From positions 186,001-250,000 of the forward strand of contig NZ_LRPB01000034.1 of assembly GCF_001592945.1 (NCBI RefSeq): a stretch of DNA of 64,000 nucleotides, written 5' to 3'. Position 1 is the first letter of the stretch, and each line of letters starts with the position of its first letter. Position numbers and translations under genes: made by a program. Under the pieces are notes generated by a model that had not been told where the DNA came from, searched no databases, and saw only the letters and a list, made by a program, of their open reading frames with translations. Source of the DNA: Roseivirga seohaensis. Its GTDB lineage: Bacteria > Bacteroidota > Bacteroidia > Cytophagales > Cyclobacteriaceae. Shown in pieces: positions 1 to 7,914 of this stretch.

Positions 1-1478
1 AAGTGATCTTCATCACCCAAGATATCGGAAAGAATAGCATATTTTCCTGTTTCAGCATCTGAGATCATCCCCATTGCGATACCTGAAACCGGACCAGAAA
101 TCTTAACACCTGTATCCATTAATGATAATGAACCTGCACAAACTGTTGCCATTGAAGACGAACCATTTGACTCAAGAATATCTGATACTAAACGAATTGT
201 ATAAGGGTTCTTATCCGCAGGAGGTAATACTTTTTTCAATGCACGCATTGCAAGGTTACCGTGTCCTACTTCTCTTCTACCAGGCCCTCTGTTTGGTCTT
301 ACTTCACCAGTTGAGAAACCAGGGAAGTTATAGTGTAGAATAAATTTGTTTGTGCCGTGCTCTGTAGCACCATCAATCATTTGCTCATCTAACTTAGTAC
401 CTAAAGTACAAGAAGTCAAAGATTGGGTTTCACCTCTAGTGAATACTGCAGAACCGTGTGCAGAAGGTAAATAATCTACCTCAGACCAAATTTGTCTGAT
501 TTCATTGAATTCTCTACCGTCTAGTCTTTTGCTTGAATCTAAAACGAAGTTTCTAGCAGCAGTCTTGTGTATTTTTTTGAAGTACTGGCCAATCAAGAAT
601 GAATCATACTCATGATCTTCAGGAAGAGCGTCTACCCATTCTGTTTTGATTGCCTTTACATCACTACTTCTGATGGATTTATCAGCAGTTTGTTTTGCTA
701 CCGAAGCGTAAAGCTTGTCGTAAAGCTCAGACTTCATTTTTTCGTAAAGCGCTTCATCATTATTTTCATGAGAATATTCACGCTTTTCTGTTTTGCCAGC
801 CTCAACTGCTAATTCGATTTGAGCTTGGCATTGGATTTTAATGGCATCGTGAGCAATTTTCATTGCTTCTAGCATATCGGCTTCAGAGACTTCGCTCATT
901 TCACCTTCTACCATCATAATATTATTGATATCGGCAGCTACGATAATCTCAAGTTCAGATGCCTCGGCAATTTCTTTACTTGGATTTAACTTGAACTGAC
1001 CTTCGTGTTTTACTACTCTAATTTCAGAAATAGGTCCGTTAAAAGGAATATCAGAAACAGATAGAGCAGCAGAAGCAGCAAGTGCAGCAAGTGCATCAGG
1101 CTGTACATCTTTATCATAAGAGATCATTGAGATCATTACCTGCGTGTCGGCATGGTAATCATCAGGGAAAAGAGGACGAAGTGCTCTATCTACCAAACGG
1201 CAAATCAATACTTCATGGTCTGACAATCTACCTTCTCTTTTCAAAAATCCTCCAGGAATTTTTCCTGCAGAAGCAAATTTTTCTTGATAGTCGACAGAGA
1301 GAGGAAGAAAGTCGACATTTTCTTTAGCATCTTGAGCAGATACTACTGTGGCGAGTAACATGGTGTCACCCATTCTTACTACAGCCGAACCATCGGCTTG
1401 TTTCGCTAGCTTACCCGTTTCAATCGTTATGATTTGACCATCAGGCATTTTGATGGCTTTAGTTATTACATTCAGCAT
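1..1478 (-). CDS. pnp: Polyribonucleotide nucleotidyltransferase (PNPase), 3' end cut by window edge
   Basis: Phosphorolytic 3'-5' exoribonuclease of the RNA degradation machinery. I translated the open frame from an ATG at 1478 down to base 1; it starts [15 protein letters not shown] and gives about 492 residues without a stop. It covers the first RNase PH domain ([12 protein letters not shown], then [14 protein letters not shown]), the all-alpha linker, and much of the second RNase PH domain ([18 protein letters not shown], then [17 protein letters not shown]). The C-terminal part of the second core and the KH and S1 RNA-binding domains lie beyond the left edge, since the full protein is usually about 700 residues. 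It sits directly downstream of rpsO, the same order as in many bacteria. A hairpin in the rpsO-pnp spacer may end rpsO transcripts or serve as a processing site. Identification is secure; the protein is partial only because of the window. Confidence 0.97.
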   Translation of the reverse strand, partial: MLNVITKAIKMPDGQIITIETGKLAKQADGSAVVRMGDTMLLATVVSAQDAKENVDFLPLSVDYQEKFASAGKIPGGFLKREGRLSDHEVLICRLVDRALRPLFPDDYHADTQVMISMISYDKDVQPDALAALAASAALSVSDIPFNGPISEIRVVKHEGQFKLNPSKEIAEASELEIIVAADINNIMMVEGEMSEVSEADMLEAMKIAHDAIKIQCQAQIELAVEAGKTEKREYSHENNDEALYEKMKSELYDKLYASVAKQTADKSIRSSDVKAIKTEWVDALPEDHEYDSFLIGQYFKKIHKTAARNFVLDSSKRLDGREFNEIRQIWSEVDYLPSAHGSAVFTRGETQSLTSCTLGTKLDEQMIDGATEHGTNKFILHYNFPGFSTGEVRPNRGPGRREVGHGNLAMRALKKVLPPADKNPYTIRLVSDILESNGSSSMATVCAGSLSLMDTGVKISGPVSGIAMGMISDAETGKYAILSDILGDEDH

Positions 1479-1541
1479 AAAATATTTTTTGTGTAGTACA
1501 GCGCGGGGAGATCAAAAACAACCAGCAGTATGCGAATAAGT

Positions 1542-1574
1542 AAAGAAGGGAATCCGCATTGAACTCCCTTCTTT
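1542..1574 (-). terminator. Hairpin between rpsO and pnp
   Basis: The arms AAAGAAGGGA (1542-1551) and TCCCTTCTTT (1565-1574) form a perfect 10-bp stem with a 13-base loop, directly after the rpsO stop. No long U tract follows the stem on the minus strand, so read-through or RNase processing is as likely as strong termination. In E. coli the rpsO-pnp spacer holds an RNase III-cleaved hairpin used in pnp autoregulation; whether this one is equivalent is inference. Confidence 0.6.
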
Positions 1575-1586
1575 AAATTACTTGTA

Positions 1587-1862
1587 TTACTTACGTAAGT
1601 TCAATTCAGCAATGATTGCTCTATATCTCTCAATATCAACTTTGATAAGATAATCCAACAATCTTCTTCTTTTACCTACTAATTTAAGTAGTCCAGTTCT
1701 TGAAGAGTGATCTTTTTTATTGCTCTTCAAATGTTCTGTAAGGTGATTGATACGGTAGGTAAAAAGTGCAATTTGAGACTCAGGAGACCCTGTGTCATTT
1801 TTTGCCTTTAACCGACCATGATTCTCAAACAACTCAACTTTCTTTTCGCTTGATAAATACAT
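1587..1862 (-). CDS. rpsO: 30S ribosomal protein S15
   Basis: Primary 16S rRNA-binding protein of the small-subunit platform. At 91 residues it matches the usual 88-90 of the family. The family signature is visible: [20 protein letters not shown] early on, then [28 protein letters not shown] in the centre, and a tail containing [13 protein letters not shown]. The start ATG at 1862 is preceded by a good Bacteroidota-type promoter at 1903-1934, so rpsO is probably the first gene of an rpsO-pnp unit. The gene is separated from the upstream LptF/G gene by about 70 bases. Nothing is unusual in it. Confidence 0.98.
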   Translation of the reverse strand: MYLSSEKKVELFENHGRLKAKNDTGSPESQIALFTYRINHLTEHLKSNKKDHSSRTGLLKLVGKRRRLLDYLIKVDIERYRAIIAELNLRK

Positions 1863-1902
1863 GCTTAGCTAAAATTTGATTATTAAAATTTAAAAACAGC
1901 CG

Positions 1903-1934
1903 CAAAGATAATTTATATGCGACTAGTAAACAAG
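1903..1934 (-). promoter_or_regulatory. Bacteroidota-type promoter of rpsO
   Basis: On the minus strand, TATCTTTG (1910-1903) is an exact match to the -7 consensus TAnnTTTG. A CTTG at 1934-1931 lies 20 bases upstream, one base off the -33 element TTTG and at the right spacing. The predicted transcript would begin near 1896, about 35 bases before the rpsO ATG. Confidence 0.55.
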
Positions 1935-3599
1935 TTAGGCTGTTTTTAATTCCTTCTTCCTAGAGAAGAATTTCTTTGCTTTCTCTGTCCATACCGCATA
2001 AAAATCGGCTTCGAATAAACGGGCATCTTTGCTGGCTTGACGTAAAAAGAAAAAACCAAAAGGTAAAAGGATAATATTAGACAACCACATGGCAAACAAA
2101 GGATCTACAACTCCTTGTTTACCCCATTTATCTCCGAGAGTATTTAAAGTATAATAGATTAAAAAGAAAACTACAGAGATGATAACTGGTAAGCCAAGGC
2201 CTCCTTTTTTAATAATAGCACCTATTGGCGCTCCAATTAAGAACATTACCAAACAGGCAAAAGACCTTGAAATTTGTTGGGTTCTAGTAACTCTAAATTT
2301 ATTCTTATCTCTCTGAACAGTTGCCAAGGTGCTAATATTAGCATTGATAGTCGCATTACTTCCTCTAGCACTATTGAGTGCTGTTGCGTAAACATTCATT
2401 TTTTTTGCCCGAGTATTATAGAAAGCCTCAACCGCCATAATTACTTCATCATCCGACATTACTTTACCCTTAACCTCAGTTTTTTTCTCTGCACTTGGGG
2501 GAGCGGGAGTTCTCATAAAGGCAACTTCTGGAAGATCATCTACCGGAATATCCCTTGAGTTCAAATCTTCTACTTCCGACAAATCTGTGTTAACATCCAC
2601 ATTTTCAGCTACGACCTTTTTTCTCGCAGTTCGAAGAGAATCATAAAAACTAAGCTCTTTTTCTATTTGACTTGGGGTTTCCACATCTCTAAGAATGTGA
2701 TAAGAAAACTTAGCCCCAACTTGCCTAAAAAGCGTTTTCTTACTTCTCAGAATATCCAAACTCATAGAGTCTATTCCAACCTTCAAGTCATCTCTTGTTT
2801 GTACCAGTCGACTTCTACTAAAAGCATTCTGATCGGTTTCACCCATATCAAATGAGGAAAGATCGAACCTTATAATACTTTTTTCAAAACGATTTCTTAC
2901 GAACTGGCCTCCATCAATTTTTTGGTCGTATTTATCATTACTCCCTTCATCATATTTGATTCCATTATAGAGCTCTAAGGCCAAGTACCTTTGATTCATA
3001 AAAGTGTACATGCGGCCAGAATCTGCCAAAATCACTTCCTTATTTCCTCTTTTGCTACGATTTGTATGGTCGTAAATAATGATATCGAGCAAACGTTCAT
3101 CATCAATTTTCTTGTTCACTTTAATACTATAACCTGGAATTCCGTTGTAAAAAACTCCTTCTCGTATATCTAAAGCAGGTTTTTTAGAACGCATATCCCA
3201 AAGAAGGCTGTAAGTTTTAAGGTTGATTTTAGGAACAAGCTGGGTATTGAAGTAATACGTAAAGCCGGTAAGGAAGAGTACAAAAACAAAAATGGATGCT
3301 AAAGATCTAACCAAAGATATTCCGGAACTTTTGACAGCCGTCAATTCTGAGTGTTCTCCTAAATTACCAAAGGTCATAATAGCGCTAAGGAGCACTGCTA
3401 AAGGAAAAGCATCGGGCGAAGCAGATATTGAGAAATATGCGATGAGTTCTGCAAAAACAGAGAACTCTAACCCCTTACCCATAATCTTATCGAAATACTT
3501 GAGCAGAGTTACTAAGAGCAGAATAAAATCTACAACAATTAGAGTAAGCAAAAAGGGCCCAATGAACGAGCCAAACACCAATTTATCAATCTTCTTCAT
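1935..3599 (-). CDS. LptF/LptG (YjgP/YjgQ) family permease
   Basis: Inner-membrane permease subunit of the LptB2FG machine that extracts lipopolysaccharide from the inner membrane. The N-terminus (MKKIDKLVFGSFIGPFLLTL) starts a first membrane helix, with two more by about residue 125. A periplasmic jellyroll-like region follows, and three helices lie after about residue 430 (SFACLVMFLIGAPIGAIIKKGG is typical of the family). At 554 residues it is far longer than the roughly 360 of E. coli LptF/G. The excess is a charged, low-conservation insert around residues 270-420. Only one such gene is in the window, so I cannot say whether it is LptF or LptG. It sits between a START-like gene and rpsO, 78 bases after the former. 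Confidence 0.88.
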   Translation of the reverse strand: MKKIDKLVFGSFIGPFLLTLIVVDFILLLVTLLKYFDKIMGKGLEFSVFAELIAYFSISASPDAFPLAVLLSAIMTFGNLGEHSELTAVKSSGISLVRSLASIFVFVLFLTGFTYYFNTQLVPKINLKTYSLLWDMRSKKPALDIREGVFYNGIPGYSIKVNKKIDDERLLDIIIYDHTNRSKRGNKEVILADSGRMYTFMNQRYLALELYNGIKYDEGSNDKYDQKIDGGQFVRNRFEKSIIRFDLSSFDMGETDQNAFSRSRLVQTRDDLKVGIDSMSLDILRSKKTLFRQVGAKFSYHILRDVETPSQIEKELSFYDSLRTARKKVVAENVDVNTDLSEVEDLNSRDIPVDDLPEVAFMRTPAPPSAEKKTEVKGKVMSDDEVIMAVEAFYNTRAKKMNVYATALNSARGSNATINANISTLATVQRDKNKFRVTRTQQISRSFACLVMFLIGAPIGAIIKKGGLGLPVIISVVFFLIYYTLNTLGDKWGKQGVVDPLFAMWLSNIILLPFGFFFLRQASKDARLFEADFYAVWTEKAKKFFSRKKELKTA

Positions 3600-3677
3600 T
3601 CTTCGCGATCTCAGGCCTTGCTCACAAAGATCATGCCTTGCAGAACTAAAAGCAAATACCGAAGCAAACCTAATTGA

Positions 3678-4073
3678 TTAACCTCCAATAATCTCTTTCA
3701 AGTTATGTACAGTATTTTCCCAAAGGTCTTGCTGCTCTTCTGGATCGTCTATATCTGAATAATCAGTAATTTGAATAAATACTGACTGGGTTAACTCCCC
3801 AATCAAGAGTCTTAACTCGATATAGGAAGGATCATCCTCATCCTCTTCTGTTTCTGGGAGAAATTCGAATTTAACAAAGTGGTTCGTCTTTTGAGAGGCC
3901 TTAGTCGCTTTAAACTCTTCTCCATCCCACAAAAAGCTATAGACTTTATCTTCATTGATATTTACATCTTCAGCAAACCATTGCGCCAACCCGCTTGCCG
4001 TGCTCAAATACGGAAAAAGTATTTTTTGAGAGGCATTCACTTCAAACTCTGTTACAAACTTATTCTTTGCCAT
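3678..4073 (-). CDS. START-like (SRPBCC/AHSA1-type) domain protein
   Basis: A 131-residue cytosolic protein with no signal peptide. The opening KFVTEFEVNASQKILFPYLS, the segment GLAQWFAEDVNINED and the alternating strand pattern through to a C-terminal helix (LWENTVHNLKEIIGG) fit the helix-grip fold of the AHSA1/START-like superfamily, in which a hydrophobic cavity binds a small lipid-like ligand. The middle is strikingly acidic (ETEEDEDDPSY). Proteins of this size and shape are common in Bacteroidota genomes, and no exact function is known to me. The gene lies 78 bases upstream of the LptF/G permease on the same strand, so the two may be co-transcribed; a role linked to lipid export would be speculation. 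Confidence 0.75.
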   Translation of the reverse strand: MAKNKFVTEFEVNASQKILFPYLSTASGLAQWFAEDVNINEDKVYSFLWDGEEFKATKASQKTNHFVKFEFLPETEEDEDDPSYIELRLLIGELTQSVFIQITDYSDIDDPEEQQDLWENTVHNLKEIIGG

Positions 4074-4251
4074 ATTAAAAAACTTATGTCGATAATATAG
4101 AACTAATAAAGGAATACAACAAACTAAAAAGTCGACAAAGGAAATTAAGAAGGTTGAGCATTAACCCACCTCACTTTTGGGTTGTTAAATCACCCGTTTT
4201 TTAGCACTCTAAAACCTTTCAATAAAGTTGAATAAAATTCTTCAATTCCTA

Positions 4252-4283
4252 TTGCATTTTCTTTACTCTAATTCGTATGTTTG
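4252..4283 (+). promoter_or_regulatory. Promoter of tRNA-Met
   Basis: TTG at 4252-4254 and TATGTTTG at 4276-4283, separated by 21 bases, match the Bacteroidota -33/-7 promoter (TTTG, TAnnTTTG). The tRNA begins 16 bases after the -7 element, leaving a leader of about 10 bases. Confidence 0.65.
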
Positions 4284-4298
4284 CACTCCGATTTTGAA

Positions 4299-4372
4299 GG
4301 CGAGGTAGCTCAGTTGGTTAGAGCGCAGGATTCATAACCCTGAGGTCACGGGTTCAACTCCCGTCCTCGCTA
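4299..4372 (+). tRNA. tRNA-Met (anticodon CAT)
   Basis: Full cloverleaf read by eye. The acceptor arms GGCGAGG and CCTCGCT pair with a G-U at the end, the D arm is GCTC...GAGC, the anticodon loop is TTCATAA with anticodon CAT, and the T arm is ACGGG-TTCAACT-CCCGT. The discriminator base is A at 4372 and CCA is not encoded. CAT can also be an isoleucine tRNA modified by TilS; the overall sequence resembles elongator methionine tRNA, but I cannot separate the two with certainty. The last anticodon-stem pair is an A-C mismatch. A rho-independent terminator follows at once. Confidence 0.93.
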
Positions 4373-4378
4373 CAAAAA

Positions 4379-4410
4379 AGCCCAGTTCATTTATGAGCTG
4401 GGCTTTATTT
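4379..4410 (+). terminator. Terminator of the tRNA-Met transcript
   Basis: AGCCCAGTTCAT and ATGAGCTGGGCT pair almost perfectly (one G-U), followed by TTTATTT. It lies six bases past the end of the tRNA. Confidence 0.85.
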
Positions 4411-4465
4411 TTGCCCAAAACTTGATCATTGCCTTGAGGCTGAATTCCCATTAAAAATTGGGCAA

Positions 4466-4491
4466 TAAAAAACCCCAGCCTAGGCCGGGGT
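4466..4491 (-). terminator. Terminator after rplT
   Basis: On the minus strand CCCCGGCC and GGCTGGGG form an eight-pair stem with one G-U, followed by a run of seven T (bases 4472-4466). It closes the thrS-infC-rpmI-rplT unit and faces the tRNA terminator. Confidence 0.85.
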
Positions 4492-4520
4492 CTTCCACTC
4501 TATATCTTATGGAGTTTATC

Positions 4521-4865
4521 TTACTTCACTTTCTCTACTACTGCTTTGAAAGCTTCTGGGTGATTCATAGCTAAATCAGCTAAAACCTTACGGTTAAGTT
4601 CAATGCCTGATTTACCAATAGCTCCCATTAACTGAGAATATGACATCCCGTGCAATCTTGCACCTGCATTGATTCTTTGAATCCAAAGTTTTCTAAACTC
4701 TCTTTTCTTTGCTTTTCTATCTCTGTATGCAAACTGAAGACCTTTCTCTATCTGGTTCTTCGCTACTGTCCATACATTCTTTTTTCTACCAAAATAGCCC
4801 TTGGCCATTTTGAGTATTCTTTTCCTTTTTGCTCTTGACGCTACCGCGTTTACTGATCTTGGCAT
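4521..4865 (-). CDS. rplT: 50S ribosomal protein L20
   Basis: Early-assembly 23S rRNA-binding protein. At 114 residues it is close to the usual 115-118. Its basic N-terminal arm ([20 protein letters not shown]) and the segment [21 protein letters not shown], followed by [20 protein letters not shown], are diagnostic. It is the last gene of the conserved infC-rpmI-rplT cluster, 85 bases after rpmI, and a strong terminator follows. In other bacteria L20 represses its own operon through an mRNA pseudoknot upstream of rpmI or rplT; I did not identify such a structure here. Confidence 0.98.
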   Translation of the reverse strand: MPRSVNAVASRAKRKRILKMAKGYFGRKKNVWTVAKNQIEKGLQFAYRDRKAKKREFRKLWIQRINAGARLHGMSYSQLMGAIGKSGIELNRKVLADLAMNHPEAFKAVVEKVK

Positions 4866-4950
4866 AATTTTAATTTTTTTGACCTTTGGTGTCTCATTTT
4901 ACTGAGTACTTAAAACCAAACATCTGGTGAAACAATAACCTTAATGGGTC

Positions 4951-5145
4951 TTAAATGTTGAGCATTGCTTTAACGTTATTCTCATCCGACTTATGAACAA
5001 GTCCTGTGCCGGTAAGATTACGTTTTTGCTTCGTTTCTTTCTTGGTTAGGATATGGCTTTTAAAAGCATGCTTTCTTTTGATCTTGCCAGACCCTGTCAA
5101 TTTGAAACGCTTTTTAGCTCCTGATTTAGTTTTTGCTTTAGGCAT
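4951..5145 (-). CDS. rpmI: 50S ribosomal protein L35
   Basis: Small, very basic large-subunit protein of 64 residues, exactly the usual length. The start [20 protein letters not shown] and the following [20 protein letters not shown] are the family signature. It lies 27 bases downstream of infC and upstream of rplT, the order found in nearly all bacteria, which confirms the call and implies co-transcription. Confidence 0.98.
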   Translation of the reverse strand: MPKAKTKSGAKKRFKLTGSGKIKRKHAFKSHILTKKETKQKRNLTGTGLVHKSDENNVKAMLNI

Positions 5146-5172
5146 TTTAAATTTATTTAATAAATACTGGTT

Positions 5173-5727
5173 CTACTTTTTTATGGCCTTAGGAGTAAGG
5201 TAAAGAAACATTCTTTTTCCTTCCAATTTAGGCAGCTGCTCAACCTTTGCATATTCTTCTAAGGCTTGGGCAAACTTTAATAATAAAATCTCACCTCTTT
5301 CCTTATACACAATAGTTCTTCCTCTAAAATGAACATAGGCCTTAACCTTTGAACCGTCTTTTAGAAACCCTATAGCATGGTTAAGCTTAAAGTTGAAATC
5401 ATGATCATCCGTATTGGGACCGAATCTGATTTCTTTAATCACAGTTTTAGAAGCCTTGGCCTTTATTTCCTTTTGCTTCTTCTTCTGATCATACTTAAAC
5501 TTAGAGTAGTCAACAATCTTACAAACAGGCGGGTCTGCCTTGGGAGAAATCTCTACCAGATCAAGTCCTTGATCTCTAGCCATTTGAAGTGCTTTATCTA
5601 TATCATAGACGTCTACTTCAACGTTCTCGCCAACTACCCGCACCTTAGGTGCAAGAATCTTAAGATTGACTTTGTATGGCTCTTCTACCCTGCCTCTCGG
5701 GGGGTATTTTCTCCTCATTTTTGCGAT
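5173..5727 (-). CDS. infC: Translation initiation factor IF-3 (probable AUC start)
   Basis: IF-3 binds the 30S subunit, prevents 50S joining and checks the start codon and initiator tRNA. The N-domain motif [20 protein letters not shown] is followed by [22 protein letters not shown], the linker region, and the C-domain ([21 protein letters not shown], then [18 protein letters not shown]). Start choice: the first ATG is at 5718, giving 181 residues, but the strong Shine-Dalgarno GGAGG (5737-5733) is 14 bases away from it. An in-frame ATC at 5727 lies only 5 bases after the Shine-Dalgarno, adding three codons. IF-3 genes elsewhere use rare AUU/AUC-type starts for autoregulation, so I extend the gene to 5727. 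The start is inferred; the gene is certain. Confidence 0.95.
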   Translation of the reverse strand: MAKMRRKYPPRGRVEEPYKVNLKILAPKVRVVGENVEVDVYDIDKALQMARDQGLDLVEISPKADPPVCKIVDYSKFKYDQKKKQKEIKAKASKTVIKEIRFGPNTDDHDFNFKLNHAIGFLKDGSKVKAYVHFRGRTIVYKERGEILLLKFAQALEEYAKVEQLPKLEGKRMFLYLTPKAIKK

Positions 5728-5739
5728 GTTAACCTCCTT
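5728..5739 (-). promoter_or_regulatory. Strong Shine-Dalgarno of infC that points to an AUC start
   Basis: AGGAGG on the minus strand, in a generally Shine-Dalgarno-poor genome. It is ideally spaced for ATC at 5727 and too far from ATG at 5718. An in-frame TAA 24 bases upstream of the ATC rules out a longer ORF. Confidence 0.6.
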
Positions 5740-5811
5740 CTTTTGTTAAAATGACTGCAAATATCGGTATAATTTTCTAATAATCAATACTCCGATATTG
5801 AGCAGGTAAAA

Positions 5812-7767
5812 TTATTGAATATTTAGCGACTTGGCTTTCTCTTTGGCAAAATAATCAACAAATGATTCTATGCTCATAGTACCTACATCACCTTGACCAT
5901 GTCTTCTCACGGCCACTTCGTTGTTATCTCTTTCCTTTTCGCCAACGATAAGCATCAAAGGTATCTTTTTAACTTCAGCATCACGGATTTTTCTTCCAAT
6001 CTTTTCATCTCTGTGATCAACAAAACCTGTAATATCTTCTGACTGAAGCTTATTATATAATTCTTGAGCATAATCGGCATACTTTTCAGAAATAGGAAGA
6101 ATTGCTACTTGATCTGGTGTTAACCAAAGTGGAAATTCTCCTGCACAATGCTCAATCAATACTGCTACAAATCTTTCTAAAGAGCCAAAAGGGGCTCTGT
6201 GAATCATTACTGGTCTATGCTTTTGGTTATCTGAGCCAGTGTATTCTAATTCAAAACGTTCAGGAAGGTTGTAATCTACCTGAATTGTTCCTAATTGCCA
6301 CTTTCTACCTAAAGCATCTTTCACCATGAAATCAAGTTTAGGCCCATAAAATGCCGCTTCACCTAATTCGGTTACTGTGTTTAGATTTTTTTCTGCGGCC
6401 GCTTCTACAATGGCCGACTCTGCCTTATGCCAAGCTTCATCGCTACCAATATATTTTTGCTTATTTTCTGGATCTCTTAAAGAGATTTGTGCCGTAAAAT
6501 TCTCGAAACCAAGTGATTCAAAAACATAAAGTACTAAATCAATTACCTTAATAAACTCTTCTTTTACCTGATCTTCGGTACAGAAAATATGAGCGTCATC
6601 TTGAGTAAAACCTCTTACACGGGTTAAACCATGTAACTCTCCACTTTGTTCGTACCTATAAACAGTACCAAATTCGGCTAAGCGCACTGGCAGCTCCTTA
6701 TATGAGCGTGGTTTTGATTTATATATTTCGCAATGATGAGGACAGTTCATTGGTTTTAACAAGAACTCCTCGCCTTCGTTAGGCGTTTTTATAGGCTGAA
6801 ATGAATCAGCCCCGTATTTCTCATAGTGACCAGAAGTTACGTATAAGTTTTTAGAGCCGATATGAGGAGTAACCACAGGATCGTAGCCAGCTTTTACTTG
6901 TGCCTTACGCATAAAAGTTTCAAGTCTTTCGCGAAGCTTAGCTCCTTTAGGTAACCAAAGCGGAAGCCCTAACCCTACTTTTTGTGAAAAAGTAAAAAGC
7001 TCCAATTCCTGACCTAGTTTTCTGTGGTCACGTTTTTTTGCTTCCTCCAACATGTGAAGGTATTCAGTCAATTCCTTTTGTTTAGGAAAAGTAATTCCAT
7101 ACAAACGTGTGAGTTGCTTGTTGTTTTCGTCACCTCGCCAGTAAGCTCCGGCAATGCTCAACACCTTAGCAGCCTTTATAAAGCCAGTGTTTGGAATATG
7201 AGGTCCACGACATAAGTCAGTAAAATTACCTTGTTGGTAAAATGTAATTGAACCGTCTTCTAAACCTTCCAAAAGGTCTAGTTTATATTCGTCATCCTTT
7301 TCCTTGAAGTAAGCAATTGCATCTGCTTTACTTACTTCTGATCTTTTGTATTCATTTTTCTGACGGGCCAACTCTAACATTTTGGCCTCAATTTTTTCTA
7401 AATGAGAATGGTCAAATTCTTGATTTTCACCAAAATCAACATCGTAATAAAAACCATTTTCAATTGATGGGCCAATCCCGAACTTAATACCAGGATAAAG
7501 AGCTTCTAGCGCTTCGGCCATCAAGTGCGCAGATGAATGCCAAAAAGTTGCCTTTCCTTCATCATTATTCCACGTCAATAGTTTTACATCCGAGTCGGAT
7601 TCTATCGGTCTATTGGCATCTCTTACCTCGCCATTTATTTCGGCTGCCAATACATTTCTTGCCAAACCTTCACTAATACTTAAGGCTACGTCCATTGCTG
7701 AACTTCCTTTGGCAAATTCTTTTACAGTTCCGTCTGGAAGGGTGATTTTTATACTTTCTGCACTCAT
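5812..7767 (-). CDS. thrS: Threonyl-tRNA synthetase
   Basis: Class II synthetase charging tRNA-Thr. Domains in order: an N-terminal TGS domain ([20 protein letters not shown]), the editing/SAD region beginning with the metal-type [11 protein letters not shown] motif, the catalytic core with zinc-ligand region [10 protein letters not shown], motif 2 ([20 protein letters not shown]) and motif 3 ([14 protein letters not shown]), and a C-terminal anticodon-binding domain. I use the ATG at 7767, giving 651 residues (MSAESIKIT). A TTG at 7782 could add five residues but has no support. It heads a thrS-infC-rpmI-rplT cluster on one strand, with about 85 bases before infC. This arrangement is common in bacteria. 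Confidence 0.98.
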   Translation of the reverse strand: MSAESIKITLPDGTVKEFAKGSSAMDVALSISEGLARNVLAAEINGEVRDANRPIESDSDVKLLTWNNDEGKATFWHSSAHLMAEALEALYPGIKFGIGPSIENGFYYDVDFGENQEFDHSHLEKIEAKMLELARQKNEYKRSEVSKADAIAYFKEKDDEYKLDLLEGLEDGSITFYQQGNFTDLCRGPHIPNTGFIKAAKVLSIAGAYWRGDENNKQLTRLYGITFPKQKELTEYLHMLEEAKKRDHRKLGQELELFTFSQKVGLGLPLWLPKGAKLRERLETFMRKAQVKAGYDPVVTPHIGSKNLYVTSGHYEKYGADSFQPIKTPNEGEEFLLKPMNCPHHCEIYKSKPRSYKELPVRLAEFGTVYRYEQSGELHGLTRVRGFTQDDAHIFCTEDQVKEEFIKVIDLVLYVFESLGFENFTAQISLRDPENKQKYIGSDEAWHKAESAIVEAAAEKNLNTVTELGEAAFYGPKLDFMVKDALGRKWQLGTIQVDYNLPERFELEYTGSDNQKHRPVMIHRAPFGSLERFVAVLIEHCAGEFPLWLTPDQVAILPISEKYADYAQELYNKLQSEDITGFVDHRDEKIGRKIRDAEVKKIPLMLIVGEKERDNNEVAVRRHGQGDVGTMSIESFVDYFAKEKAKSLNIQ

Positions 7768-7914
7768 AATTAATTTCACCAAATGCTACAAACCATTTGG
7801 ATTTGATTCATGATTCTTTCGAATCGCAAATATGCAATATTATTTAGGTTAATCCTTTGAACCAAGCCCCAAATCTCGGCCAATTCTTACTAAAGTGATT
7901 TTTAGATTTCTTGT

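Noticed and set aside
2274-3681. Plus-strand ORFs opposite the LptF/G gene
   Set aside because: They lie fully inside a well-supported coding gene on the other strand, have no family motifs and have shadow-like composition.
4299-4372. Calling the CAT tRNA as tRNA-Ile (lysidine type) instead of Met
   Set aside because: The overall sequence is closer to elongator Met, but this needs identity-element comparison; kept as Met with the doubt stated.
7827-7834. CATATTTG on the minus strand as a thrS promoter
   Set aside because: One base off the -7 consensus and no TTTG at the -33 distance, so it is too weak to list.
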